Shown here piece by piece: positions 7,801 to 13,138 of a stretch of DNA of 14,901 nucleotides; the stretch's first letter is position 1; every line of letters starts with the position of its first letter. Made by a program: the position numbers and the translations under genes. The notes beneath the pieces were generated by a model, which worked only from the letters and a program-made list of their open reading frames with translations, ran no database searches and was not told the DNA's origin. The stretch covers positions 1-14,901 of the forward strand of contig CAJUQD010000059.1 of the NCBI GenBank assembly GCA_910588105.1, in the 5' to 3' direction. Source of the stretch: an uncultured Oscillospiraceae bacterium (lineage in GTDB: Bacteria > Bacillota > Clostridia > Oscillospirales > Oscillospiraceae).

Positions 7801-9753
7801 GGTAACTTCGTGGCGGTAATCGCCGTCAATGGCTTCCAGCAGAAACACCGTACCGGGGATGGGATTGCCCGTACCCTTTTCAATTTTGGTAATTTTCAAA
7901 AGAGGCTGTTTGAAATTATCAAAAATCAGCTCCTTATTGTCACCAGCCTCCAGCCAAATGGTCTGCGTGGGTTCATCCCCCACCACATAGGGGGCGGGAA
8001 CGGACTTCTCAACCACTTCATAGCTGTCCACGGGGATATTGGAGAGGACGGCCCTGCCGTCTGCGCCGGTAGTCACATCGTTGTGGTAGCCGTAGTGGAT
8101 GCCCTTGATCTCAAAATGGGTATTGGGGATCACATCTCCAGTCTGCGCGTCCCGTTTCAGAATCGTCAGGTTGGGGAGCCGCTTGTCGGAGGCTGTCACG
8201 GTGACGGTGCCGCCGCCGTTGATAGTGGCCTGATCCACATGGGCGATGACCGGCTCTGTGAGGGTGGCGTAGGGAGCCGGGGCACTCACCTCCACAAAAG
8301 CGTACATTCCCTCGGTCACATCGGTGACGGTAATGGAGCCGTCCGCTTTGGTGGCCTCCGTGCCGACAATCTGGCCGTCCTTGATGATGTTGAACACCGC
8401 GCCGGGGAGGGGATTGTCGCTGTCATCCAGTTTGATAAGTTTTACCTTTACCTTGGCGTCATTTTCAAACACCAGGGCAATGTCGCTCTTGCCGTCCCAG
8501 CGGAAGGACTGCTTAGTCTTATTCACATCGGGGCTTTTGGTGTAGCCCTCCGGGGGTGTCACTTCCTCGGCGGTGTAGCTGCCAATGGGCATATCCTTCC
8601 AGGGAACGTCGGTCAGATAGCCGCCCTCGCCGGTGATGAAGGTTCCAGTAAAATCATTGTCCACGCCCTCAATTTTAATGACCGCCCCGGCGAGGCCCTT
8701 GGTGGGGTCATCCGCGTCCACCTTGCGGATACTGCCCTCGCCGGTGATTTCGGGGCTGTCGGCAAAGGTGACGGTTACGGTGTTATTGCCATTGCTGGGC
8801 AGGACCACATACTGCGGGCCAGCGTTGTCGATCTCATAGCCCTCCGGGGCCTCCAGTTCAGTCACGGTGTAAGTGCCCGCTTCCAGGGCGGACAAGGTAT
8901 AGGTTCCGCCGCTACCCGTTACGATCTCCTTGGAGTAGGTGCCGTTTTCAGAAGTCACCTTAAATCTCGCTCCGGGCAGGCCCTTGTTGGGATTGGTGCT
9001 GTCTACCTTCTTGACAGTGAGATCATACTTCTCACGGGTGATATTCAGTTCCCCAATCATAATGGCCTGTACGTCGCTGGCCGGATGATAGTTAGAGCCG
9101 GGGCCAGTGTAAGCGTACTCATAGACGGCGCAATCGCCCCATACGCCCTGCGCCCCCAGGTCGAGGATATACTGGGCGCGGTCACGGAACGATCTGCCGT
9201 CCATCGTATCGTCAATGCTGGTATAGCTGGTATGCTCCAGATTGTTATAGACGTACAGCAGTTCCTCGGCGCAAGCGGTCACGGGGTCTGCCAGCAGACC
9301 GGCCTTGTAGCGCCAGACAATCGCCTGCACCCAGGCGTTCATCGTCCATGTGTAGTCGCTGTCCCACACATCATCCACGTTCAGGGCGTGGGCTTGATCG
9401 GTAAATACGCCGGTAGAGTGGGCGTAGAAAAAGGCCATCATGGTCTTGACGGTGGGATCGGAAATGGACTGGGGATTACCCCACGTGTGGCCCTCCAGGG
9501 ACCAGCCCATGCCCTTGCCTTTCTCGGCGCAGAAGCCCATGGTACTCTTTCCATTAAGCCCAAAGTGCATCTGGTGGAGATGGCAGGTGCCCAGAGCCGG
9601 GGATTCATATTTGACCCCGTTATGAGTACAGTCGTCCATCTTGATGGAGCTGGGGCTTGCCGCCAGCGCCGTGGCAGGCAGCAAGCCCAAGATACACACC
9701 AGCACCAACAGCATAGCCGTTATGCGGGTGAGGGAGAACCGGATTTTTTTCAT
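1849..9753 (-). CDS. Giant surface adhesin: thioester domain plus 23 SpaA/CnaB isopeptide domains
   Basis: The 2634-residue protein is predicted to be exported and to form a long rigid adhesive fibre. Residues 1-31 are a signal peptide (MKKIRFSLTR, hydrophobic core, ALA cleavage). Residues about 32-240 resemble a thioester (TQXA) domain: GFCAEKGKG carries Cys75 and WVQAIVWRY carries Gln123, the pair expected to form the internal Cys-Gln bond. Residues 241-2457 hold 23 consecutive SpaA/CnaB-like domains of about 96 residues, each with a starting Lys strand (such as LTILKRD), a Glu strand (such as VVTETKAPAGY) and a final strand ending in Asn, the Lys-Glu-Asn set of intramolecular isopeptide bonds. 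Residues 2458-2634 form a DUF11-like domain. The last residues are TLPRTGY, a sortase-type motif with no hydrophobic segment or basic tail after it. ATG at 9753 has AAAGGAG 11 bases upstream. The gene follows the CAP-protein gene, with a hairpin between them. Confidence 0.95.
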   Translation of the reverse strand: MKKIRFSLTRITAMLLVLVCILGLLPATALAASPSSIKMDDCTHNGVKYESPALGTCHLHQMHFGLNGKSTMGFCAEKGKGMGWSLEGHTWGNPQSISDPTVKTMMAFFYAHSTGVFTDQAHALNVDDVWDSDYTWTMNAWVQAIVWRYKAGLLADPVTACAEELLYVYNNLEHTSYTSIDDTMDGRSFRDRAQYILDLGAQGVWGDCAVYEYAYTGPGSNYHPASDVQAIMIGELNITREKYDLTVKKVDSTNPNKGLPGARFKVTSENGTYSKEIVTGSGGTYTLSALEAGTYTVTELEAPEGYEIDNAGPQYVVLPSNGNNTVTVTFADSPEITGEGSIRKVDADDPTKGLAGAVIKIEGVDNDFTGTFITGEGGYLTDVPWKDMPIGSYTAEEVTPPEGYTKSPDVNKTKQSFRWDGKSDIALVFENDAKVKVKLIKLDDSDNPLPGAVFNIIKDGQIVGTEATKADGSITVTDVTEGMYAFVEVSAPAPYATLTEPVIAHVDQATINGGGTVTVTASDKRLPNLTILKRDAQTGDVIPNTHFEIKGIHYGYHNDVTTGADGRAVLSNIPVDSYEVVEKSVPAPYVVGDEPTQTIWLEAGDNKELIFDNFKQPLLKITKIEKGTGNPIPGTVFLLEAIDGDYRHEVTTEASGSVELRVAPGSYRVTEKSVPEPYCISDEPTQTISLNGGDEKEVIFENLKKPELTISKVDADSGKPVPGTVFTVKAINGDYQDDWTTGEDGKATLRVAPGTYEVTEKSVPAPYYLPDKDKDRVQTISLHPGDEKTLVFRNHKAPELTIFKEDSVAGAPIEGAKFHVTYTSNGEAAEAPGSIDYGYIFTDANGQIKVHEQGKKMYPGEYTVTEVAPAPGFQMKEPTTQRVIIHGGESKTLTFQNEPLNGIIVEKYDSVTHEALPGCTFQLRYLGGTSGTGGTVIGQKVTGKNGTAIWTGLQSGTYVVEEVDPADGYSIINASETVFLADSGEQSVITVRFDNAPDGILLVRKVCSVNPSITLQDAEFKIMYADGSLIGDSNGIYRTDENGEIRIPGLKPGKSVVVTETRAPAGFIIDTQSQTVQIKEGRTVTLAFKNQPKGSMIIQKRDSQTGQPLPGAEFRVATAAGCEVGLDGVIGTSTLTQNGLFVTDSNGEIRVTNLAPGAYVVTETKAPAGYVMDSPSTNVVIGANGDTQTVIITNTPKGGLIVEKYDSVTKLPLSGAQFKITNANGELTPDNEGLTSSNGLYTTDRSGQIVLSKLLPGTYVVSEVKAPDNYQADPTPQTVVVNAGDTQTLRFYDDPLCTLTILKRDAVTKKPLKGAEFLVRDSEGRAIGPNNGRYITGTDGTATVSGLAPNATIVVSESKAPTGYIKDETPKNIVVRTGVANSLIFDNEPATTLIIRKFIEGTENEPLSGVCFKVVDGSGAAVGPDDGTYYTDKAGEIVLGGIEPGTTVIAREIKTVEGYVLDGTPQDILIKAGQVQQLTFWNKRAGTLVIQKKDSVSGNLIAGAQFQLTYAGGGFVDNANGHLSSNGLYTTDDKGEIRVSGVTGTIVAKEVKAAPGYVIDQSTQTQTVTVNPEDTQTLVFLNEPLCSLTLTKLDSVTGKPVPNTEFTVKDGNGNIIGRYVTGKDGTVVVTGLVPGSTVVVTESRVPDGYVLDTTPKTIIVKNGSGNSIVNGGGGNGSGSSGGSSGGNDLTFENDPKMTLTIHKYIEGTANEPLAGVAFKVVDGSGKPLNPDGGIYYTNNAGEIVLEGLEPGTTITAQEVKTVDGYVLDGRPQSIRIEAGKAQNLTFWNKPAGSLIIRKLDKQTGKPLAGVEFELTYAGGGYVDTDNGHLSSKGLYTTDDHGEIHISGIVGTVIVKETRPLSGYTIEPGRESQTVTVNPQETQTLTFYNIPANTLTIQKYIDGSRNEPLAGVEFLVTDSTGAVVGPNNGYYTTDNDGRIVISGLTPGTTITAKETKTVDGFILDGQPQSIAIKEGEAQSLTFWNKRAGGLVIRKLDSVTKQPLSGVEFELTYAGGGYVDTANGHLSSNGLYTTNANGEIRISGVVGTIVVKETRTIPGYTIDEATRTQTVEVRPEDTQTLTFYNAPQQTLTIQKYVDGTTDPIQGVTFLVTDSSGAVMGPNNGEYITDRNGRIVLTDLTPGTTITAKETKTASGYVLDTTPQSILIKQGNAQSLTFFNKAEGGLELIKVSESDKSKRIPGVSFEIRKMDGALVDTITTDKQGRAHLDLDAGDYYAVEIEAAKGFELDATPTYFTIQDGKATTVTITNKAFSGILIHKTDSVTGKGIQGVTFLLYDSANTPVGQYTSDNSGYVYIENLTTSGRYYLRELENEGYIPDTQMKTVYVTAGETTLVEWKNTPITAQIQIVKKSADYNPTNGLPEGTLLEGAVFEIYDKASNLVDTIKTDSRGLAASKPLPLGRYTIREVKAPANYGVNDTVLTAYLEHEGQIVRFEVTNKALTTGVSITKTGPKEVMGGQPVRYVFSGIANSSNVRLDSFYWRDTLPAEVRLDTVVTGTYNRPGNYKIVYRVNGGEYQTLADNLSTSRNYTLAASPVALGLASNERVTEIMFVFGQAPAGFAQVEKPYIYCTARSGLPAGAFVNKADVGGVYNGEWIQAVSRWVTNIYGKSTTLPRTGY
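3696..3744 (-). repeat. 49-bp perfect direct repeat, copy A
   Basis: This is identical base for base to 4281-4329, exactly 585 bases (195 codons, two CnaB domains) away. It encodes the start of the YAGGGYVD-type domain (GVEFELTYAGGGYVDT). Identity at synonymous positions points to a recent duplication or gene conversion. Confidence 0.9.
4281..4329 (-). repeat. 49-bp perfect direct repeat, copy B
   Basis: Partner of the copy at 3696-3744. Flanking sequence stays similar but not identical, as expected for a two-domain unit duplicated in frame. Confidence 0.9.
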
Positions 9754-9789
9754 ATGTTAAAAAACTCCTTTCCATTTTGCGGTATAAGA

Positions 9790-9822
9790 AAAGGCCCTTC
9801 AGCATGGGGCTGAAAGACCTTT
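9790..9822 (-). terminator. Hairpin with U-tract between CAP-protein and adhesin genes
   Basis: A 14-bp stem with two G-U pairs and a five-base loop is followed on the minus strand by a TTTTCTTAT tract. It lies 17 bases after the CAP-protein stop and 36 bases before the adhesin ATG. No promoter fits between the hairpin and the adhesin start, so this may be a leaky or regulated terminator that sets the ratio of the two proteins. Confidence 0.75.
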
Positions 9823-9838
9823 CCATATCCGTATTCAG

Positions 9839-10792
9839 TTATTCGTAGGGATTGTGGGTGTTCGGTCTGCCAACGATCATATAACAGTAGGTTGCGCCGC
9901 CGCTTTCAGTCACACCCACGCCAATACCGTCACAGTCTGGCTTTATCATGGTTTCAAAGTGTCCTGAAGAATTAAGCCAGTTTTCGTGGGCGTGTTGGGC
10001 TGCATCCTCTGCGGCAACACCAGTGAATACCGTCAGGTTTATGCCAAAACCGTAAGGATAGCCGCTGTCAATCACGGCTTCGCATTCCTCCTGGGTGTGG
10101 TGCCAGGAATACCGCTGATCCGAGAGGGCTTGTGCGGCGTCCATCAGGGCCTCGTTGACTGGCAGCTCCGCCACGCCGTTGGCCTTGCGGGTCTGATTGA
10201 TAAGCTGAATCAATTCCTGGCGAATCTCCATGTTGTCCGCCAGGGCGGAGCTGGTTTCACCGGCAGGAGAGGATGGACCGTCCGCTTCCACGGTAATTGT
10301 CACGCTCCCTGTCCGCCCGTCCGGGGCGGTCACGGTGATGGTGGCCTTACCAGGAGCCTGCGTCTTGGCCGTCCAGTAGCCCAGCACATTTTCTACACGC
10401 ACAATGGCGGGGTCGCTGGAGACTGCGGTACAGCCCGGTTCCGAAACGATCAGGCCGCTCCCTTCCCCCGCTTTCAAGGTGGTCCCCTTGTAGCTGCTCA
10501 CCCGAATGGAATCCGTCTGTGCCGGGGCTGTGCCGGTGTATGGCGCGTCGCTGTCAATCTGAACGCCGTCCTGCCAGTATACGTTGAAGCCCACCGCCTG
10601 TCCAATGTCCCGCAGCTTCACATAATTGTTGCCGCCAATGCTGTATGCGGTCATCTGAACCTGCTGGCCGTCCACGTAGATGGGCTGGACAGATAATTCC
10701 GCTATGACCCCTGCGGCATAGGCGGTCCCACCGCCGAACAGCACCGCTCCAACCAGCATACCCATTACGAAAGTGAAATACCTGTTTTTCAT
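9839..10792 (-). CDS. Secreted CAP-domain (SCP/PR-1) protein
   Basis: The 317-residue protein has a signal peptide or N-terminal anchor (residues 1-27, MKNRYFTFVMGMLVGAVLFG then AYAA). Residues about 35-85 resemble the copper-amine-oxidase N-terminal stalk domain (PIYVDGQQVQ, YVKLRDIGQAVGFNVYW). An Ig-like segment at about 95-170 ends in ATITVTAPDGRTGSVTITVE. Residues about 190-315 form a CAP domain with LINQTRKANGV, HHTQEECE (His231-232), AHENWLNSSGHFETMI (His269, Glu270, His278) and IGVGV. The His/Glu set matches the CAP cavity residues. Such proteins are secreted or wall-associated; their activity is mostly unproven. ATG at 10792 has GGAGG seven bases upstream. The gene has its own promoter at 10846-10874 and is followed by a hairpin, then the adhesin gene. 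The role is unknown; a helper of surface assembly is only a guess from position. Confidence 0.92.
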   Translation of the reverse strand: MKNRYFTFVMGMLVGAVLFGGGTAYAAGVIAELSVQPIYVDGQQVQMTAYSIGGNNYVKLRDIGQAVGFNVYWQDGVQIDSDAPYTGTAPAQTDSIRVSSYKGTTLKAGEGSGLIVSEPGCTAVSSDPAIVRVENVLGYWTAKTQAPGKATITVTAPDGRTGSVTITVEADGPSSPAGETSSALADNMEIRQELIQLINQTRKANGVAELPVNEALMDAAQALSDQRYSWHHTQEECEAVIDSGYPYGFGINLTVFTGVAAEDAAQHAHENWLNSSGHFETMIKPDCDGIGVGVTESGGATYCYMIVGRPNTHNPYE

Positions 10793-10845
10793 TTTGACGC
10801 CTCCATTTCTGTCTATCCGGGAGTTAGCTGCATCTAACCAAGTAT

Positions 10846-10874
10846 ATCATAGCAGAAATGGAAATATTTGTCAA
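10846..10874 (-). promoter_or_regulatory. Near-consensus sigma-A promoter for the CAP-protein gene
   Basis: On the minus strand TTGACA (10869-10874), a 17-base spacer and TATGAT (10846-10851) make an almost perfect housekeeping promoter. Expected transcription starts near 10839, giving a leader of about 46 bases with GGAGG before the ATG at 10792. It is the strongest promoter I can see in the window and could drive both the CAP protein and, by read-through, the adhesin. Confidence 0.88.
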
Positions 10875-10883
10875 GCGGTTTTG

Positions 10884-10906
10884 CGAAAGTTTTTCCTTAA
10901 CTTTCG
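10884..10906 (-). other. Inverted repeat over the sortase stop codon
   Basis: CGAAAGTT and AACTTTCG form an 8-bp perfect stem with a seven-base loop that contains part of the sortase TAA region. No U-tract follows on either strand, so I do not call it a terminator. It lies 10 bases upstream of the -35 box of the CAP-protein promoter and could equally be an operator or a transcript-end stabiliser. Confidence 0.5.
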
Positions 10907-11718
10907 ATGCCTTTCACGCACCAGCGGTATTCCCGCTCATTCCTCACACAAGTATAGAGGGTGATCTGGTTGTCGCTGGTGGAGGCGGTGCCGCTGTTGT
11001 CCGTCTCGCTGACCTTCTCCACGCTGGTGACAGAGTAGGTGCGGGTCCCCTCCTTGGTGGTGAGGGTGATGCTGTCCCCGATGCTCAGCGTATGGATTTT
11101 CCCGAAATAGGAGTTGGTGCCCCGGTTGTGAGCGGCCAGACAGACGTTGCCATTCCAAATGCTGGTGTCGGTGAAATGGCCCACGCCCTTGGTCAACGCC
11201 GCGCTGTCCGTTCCCTGGACGATCTTGGCGGTAAGGCCAATAGCGGGAATATGCAGACTGCCCAGGGTTCCGTCCGTATAGTAGCTGTCCTGGGTCACAT
11301 CCGTATAGCCAACGCCGCCGCTCCCCGTCCAGGTGCTGGTGGAAAAGCTGTGATCGGGGAGGTTGGGCAGAGCGGAGCCGTCCACGCTGGGCAGGGTGGT
11401 GTAGTCCACATTCCCCAAGCTGTTGACCAGCCCGCCGTCCATGCCGCCGGGGGCAAGGTTGGGGGTCAGGTACTCGCCGGAGTTGGGGAGGTAGCTGGTG
11501 GGCGTTCCGAAACCGGGCGGCATCCGGGCGGCGGTCTTGCTCCGGTTCGTGTTCTGATCTTCTTCCTCCCGGTGAATGACCTCCTGGGAGGTGGGCTTGC
11601 CGAACAGATAATCGTCCGCTCCATCAAAGTCGTACTCCAGGGCGCTGGCCGGGGAGACGAACAATGTCACCAGCAGAGACGAAATAAGCAGGGCCTTCAA
11701 ATAGGTTCGCAGCTTCAA
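10897..11718 (-). CDS. Exported sortase (class D/E-like)
   Basis: A cysteine transpeptidase expected to act outside the membrane on LPXTG-like motifs. From the chosen start (273 residues) there is a signal peptide at 1-26 (MKLRTYLKALLISSLLVTLF, then SPASA), a low-complexity Ser/Gly/Pro linker to about 140, and the catalytic domain from about 150. That domain has GSLHIPAIGL, KGVGHF, CLAAHNRG with His197, TLYTC with Cys257, and the Arg of REYRWC (Arg265), the complete sortase triad. The motifs suit class D/E-like enzymes, but the class is not settled. Start: the frame is open to a GTG at 11757, but AAAGGAG at 11728-11734 is nine bases from TTG at 11718, and starting there gives a clean signal peptide. 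That TTG overlaps the TGA of the upstream gene as TTGA, so the two are translationally coupled. Likely substrates are the LPRTG-ending adhesin and possibly others outside the window. Confidence 0.93.
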   Translation of the reverse strand: MKLRTYLKALLISSLLVTLFVSPASALEYDFDGADDYLFGKPTSQEVIHREEEDQNTNRSKTAARMPPGFGTPTSYLPNSGEYLTPNLAPGGMDGGLVNSLGNVDYTTLPSVDGSALPNLPDHSFSTSTWTGSGGVGYTDVTQDSYYTDGTLGSLHIPAIGLTAKIVQGTDSAALTKGVGHFTDTSIWNGNVCLAAHNRGTNSYFGKIHTLSIGDSITLTTKEGTRTYSVTSVEKVSETDNSGTASTSDNQITLYTCVRNEREYRWCVKGIES

Positions 11719-12674
11719 GTGTCTGATCTCCTTTCTCTCATTTTCATCACGCTCCACCCGCCAGCGGCCAAAAGTGCGGCAATGCCGCCTGCACAGCCGA
11801 GTACGGAGAGCATTGTAGAGGGTGCGGGGCCGCTCTGGGGCGCAGGGGGCATCTCCTGAGACGTATCCGCCCCGGTCAGGCCGCTGTCCTGGGGCGCGTT
11901 GGTTTTCGTATCGTGATAGGGCACATCCGTACAGCCGAAGATGGCGGTATAGGTCACGATCTCGCAGTTGGTTTTGGCAACCTCGCCGGTGTAGTCCGCT
12001 GTGACGGTGTAGCCGGTGGCATAGCGGCTGGTGACGGAGCCGGTATAGCTGGCGGTGGCGGTATAGCGCACCACCACATCCTCACCCTCCATATTCGTGG
12101 AATCGGACCACTTCACATCCGCCAGCGTCAGCGTCCTACCGCCCTCTGTCACCGTCTTGGGAACCAGGGACAGGTCCGCGTCGGACAGGTTGGGATAGGT
12201 CCGGCTGGCGGAGAGGTTCCGGGTGGAGGTCTTGTAGCCCTTGACCTCCGCCTGGACGCTGTTGTAGTCCAGCTTCAGCATTCCGGCATAGCCGTCCTCC
12301 GTCTCCGCCTCGATCTCCGGGGCAAGCTGCTTCAAAATCTCCCCCAGATCGCCGGTGGCGCTGTCCGTGGTGACGGTCTTGGTCAGGGGCTGGGTCTCCA
12401 CGCCGATCTCATCCTTCCGGGTCATTTCCATCAGGTGGAAGGTCCTGCCGTATTCCTCAAAATCCTCTGTGGGAATACCGGCGGGATCGTCTGAACGGGA
12501 AAGCTGGTAGACCTTGCGGATGCGGGGCTGGTCAAAGTCCCCGGCGGTGTAGGATTCTACCTCCACCGGGTAGTAGCAGGCAGCGGAGCGGTCCGCAGCC
12601 AGGGCGGGGGGCGAGGCCGCGCACAGAAGCAGTGCGGCAGTACACAGCAGCGTGACGATTCGCTGTATTTTCAT
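11715..12674 (-). CDS. Signal-peptide protein with one C-terminal membrane segment
   Basis: I do not recognise a named family in this 319-residue protein. Residues 1-27 are a signal peptide (MKIQRIVTLLCTAALLLCAA, then PALA). The body is rich in Thr, Ser and Tyr and reads as beta-strand material, with repeated YTG-type strands around 203-235 (RYTATASYTG, TGYTVTADYTG). A Pro/Ser-rich stretch at about 270-285 leads to a hydrophobic segment at about 286-310 and a basic tail, KMRERR. This is the shape of a cell-wall sorting region, but no LPXTG-like motif is evident before the membrane segment, so it is probably membrane-anchored with an outward-facing body. ATG at 12674 has AAAGGAG upstream. Its stop overlaps the sortase start, which implies matched expression; a partner or regulator of the sortase is an inference from position. 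Confidence 0.85.
   Translation of the reverse strand: MKIQRIVTLLCTAALLLCAASPPALAADRSAACYYPVEVESYTAGDFDQPRIRKVYQLSRSDDPAGIPTEDFEEYGRTFHLMEMTRKDEIGVETQPLTKTVTTDSATGDLGEILKQLAPEIEAETEDGYAGMLKLDYNSVQAEVKGYKTSTRNLSASRTYPNLSDADLSLVPKTVTEGGRTLTLADVKWSDSTNMEGEDVVVRYTATASYTGSVTSRYATGYTVTADYTGEVAKTNCEIVTYTAIFGCTDVPYHDTKTNAPQDSGLTGADTSQEMPPAPQSGPAPSTMLSVLGCAGGIAALLAAGGWSVMKMRERRSDT
11728..11734 (-). promoter_or_regulatory. Ribosome binding site supporting the TTG start of sortase
   Basis: Minus-strand AAAGGAG is inside the end of the upstream gene, nine bases before TTG at 11718. The GTG at 11757 that would give a 286-residue protein has no comparable site. Confidence 0.7.
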
Positions 12675-12727
12675 AACGATCAGTCTCCTTTCTGAATTTT
12701 GTGTGATTGCAGTTTGAGCCGATATGT

Positions 12728-12755
12728 ACTAAGGCGGGACCCGCAGGCGGCGGAG
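12728..12755 (-). repeat. Intergenic repeat module, copy 2
   Basis: Matches 933-960 at 23 of 28 positions, with the same 8 + 7 + 13 layout (CTCCGCCG, gap, GTCCCGCCTTAGT on the minus strand). It lies between the DUF3846 gene stop and the membrane-protein gene start. The GCTCA and ACACAAAAT blocks follow here too, ahead of the ribosome binding site. Confidence 0.7.
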
Positions 12756-12769
12756 CAGGTTGCGGTGGG

Positions 12770-13111
12770 TCAATCCTTATCCCCTCCCTCCGGGCCGGAC
12801 GTGGCGAAATAGGCTTCAAATTCCTGCCGCTGGGCGGGGGTCAGGGAGGTGAAGTGTTCCCCCTCAAAGCCGCACAGCAGGAACGTCCCGGCGATGAAGT
12901 CCCCGCTGTCCGTGGGATTCTCCCTGTTGGGCATGAGCTTCATGTGCTTGCCCTCGCTGTTGCAGATCAGCATGACCCGCTGGGGCAGGTAGCACCCGGC
13001 CTCGATAGGCCCGCCCACAATCTGCTGAAAGGCTTCCAGCGTGTCCTCCACCTGGGTGGGGCGGGGAGCCTCGCCGGGTTCTACCACCAGAATGTCGATT
13101 TTGTTTGCCAT
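12770..13111 (-). CDS. DUF3846-like small protein
   Basis: The 113-residue cytoplasmic protein begins MANKIDILVVEPGEAPRPTQ and contains VGGPIEAGCYLP, LICNSEGKHMKLMPNREN and IAGTFLLCGFEGEHFTSLTP, the layout I associate with DUF3846 proteins of Clostridial conjugative elements. The biochemical function is unknown. Its start is well marked by AAGGAGG nine bases before ATG at 13111, and it begins 27 bases after the replication-initiator stop, so the two are very likely one transcript. No signal peptide or membrane segment is present. Confidence 0.87.
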   Translation of the reverse strand: MANKIDILVVEPGEAPRPTQVEDTLEAFQQIVGGPIEAGCYLPQRVMLICNSEGKHMKLMPNRENPTDSGDFIAGTFLLCGFEGEHFTSLTPAQRQEFEAYFATSGPEGGDKD

Positions 13112-13138
13112 ACAGAAATCCTCCTTCGTCTGTCCGGT

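Larger units (their letters stand above)
2383..9033 (-). repeat. Array of 23 tandem SpaA/CnaB-type domains within the adhesin
   Basis: Counted by eye from the recurring Lys strand, the E-[TVS]-K-AP-x-GY strand and the closing [FW]-x-N strand, the array has 23 units covering 2217 residues. The first eleven or so are diverse. Units 13-20 include two alternating subtypes: one with YAGGGYVD and NGHLSS, the other with EGTxNEPLAGV or similar and a closing FWNK. Units 21-23 diverge again. This suggests the array grew by duplicating a two-domain block near its C-terminal third. Confidence 0.85.

Noticed and set aside
2425..9813. Very long plus-strand open frames (2425-4269 and 4270-9813, same frame, one stop between) antisense to the adhesin.
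   Set aside because: They share exact codon register with the minus-strand gene, where antisense stops arise only from TTA, CTA and TCA codons. A GC-rich gene that avoids those codons leaves this frame open. The minus protein has clear domains and a signal peptide; the plus translation has none.
10884..10906. Sortase-end inverted repeat as a terminator.
   Set aside because: The stem is short and AT-rich, and neither strand has a U-tract after it.
11719..11757. GTG at 11757 as the sortase start (286 residues).
   Set aside because: It lacks a good ribosome binding site and adds a highly charged 13-residue extension before the signal peptide; TTG at 11718 is better placed. The longer form cannot be fully excluded.
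10858..11859. Plus-strand open frame of 333 codons over the sortase gene.
   Set aside because: The minus strand carries the complete sortase His-Cys-Arg triad; the plus translation is a Gly/Val-rich shadow without a convincing start.
12675..12769. A promoter ahead of the membrane-protein/sortase pair.
   Set aside because: No -35/-10 pair with acceptable spacing is visible; the shared intergenic module is there instead.
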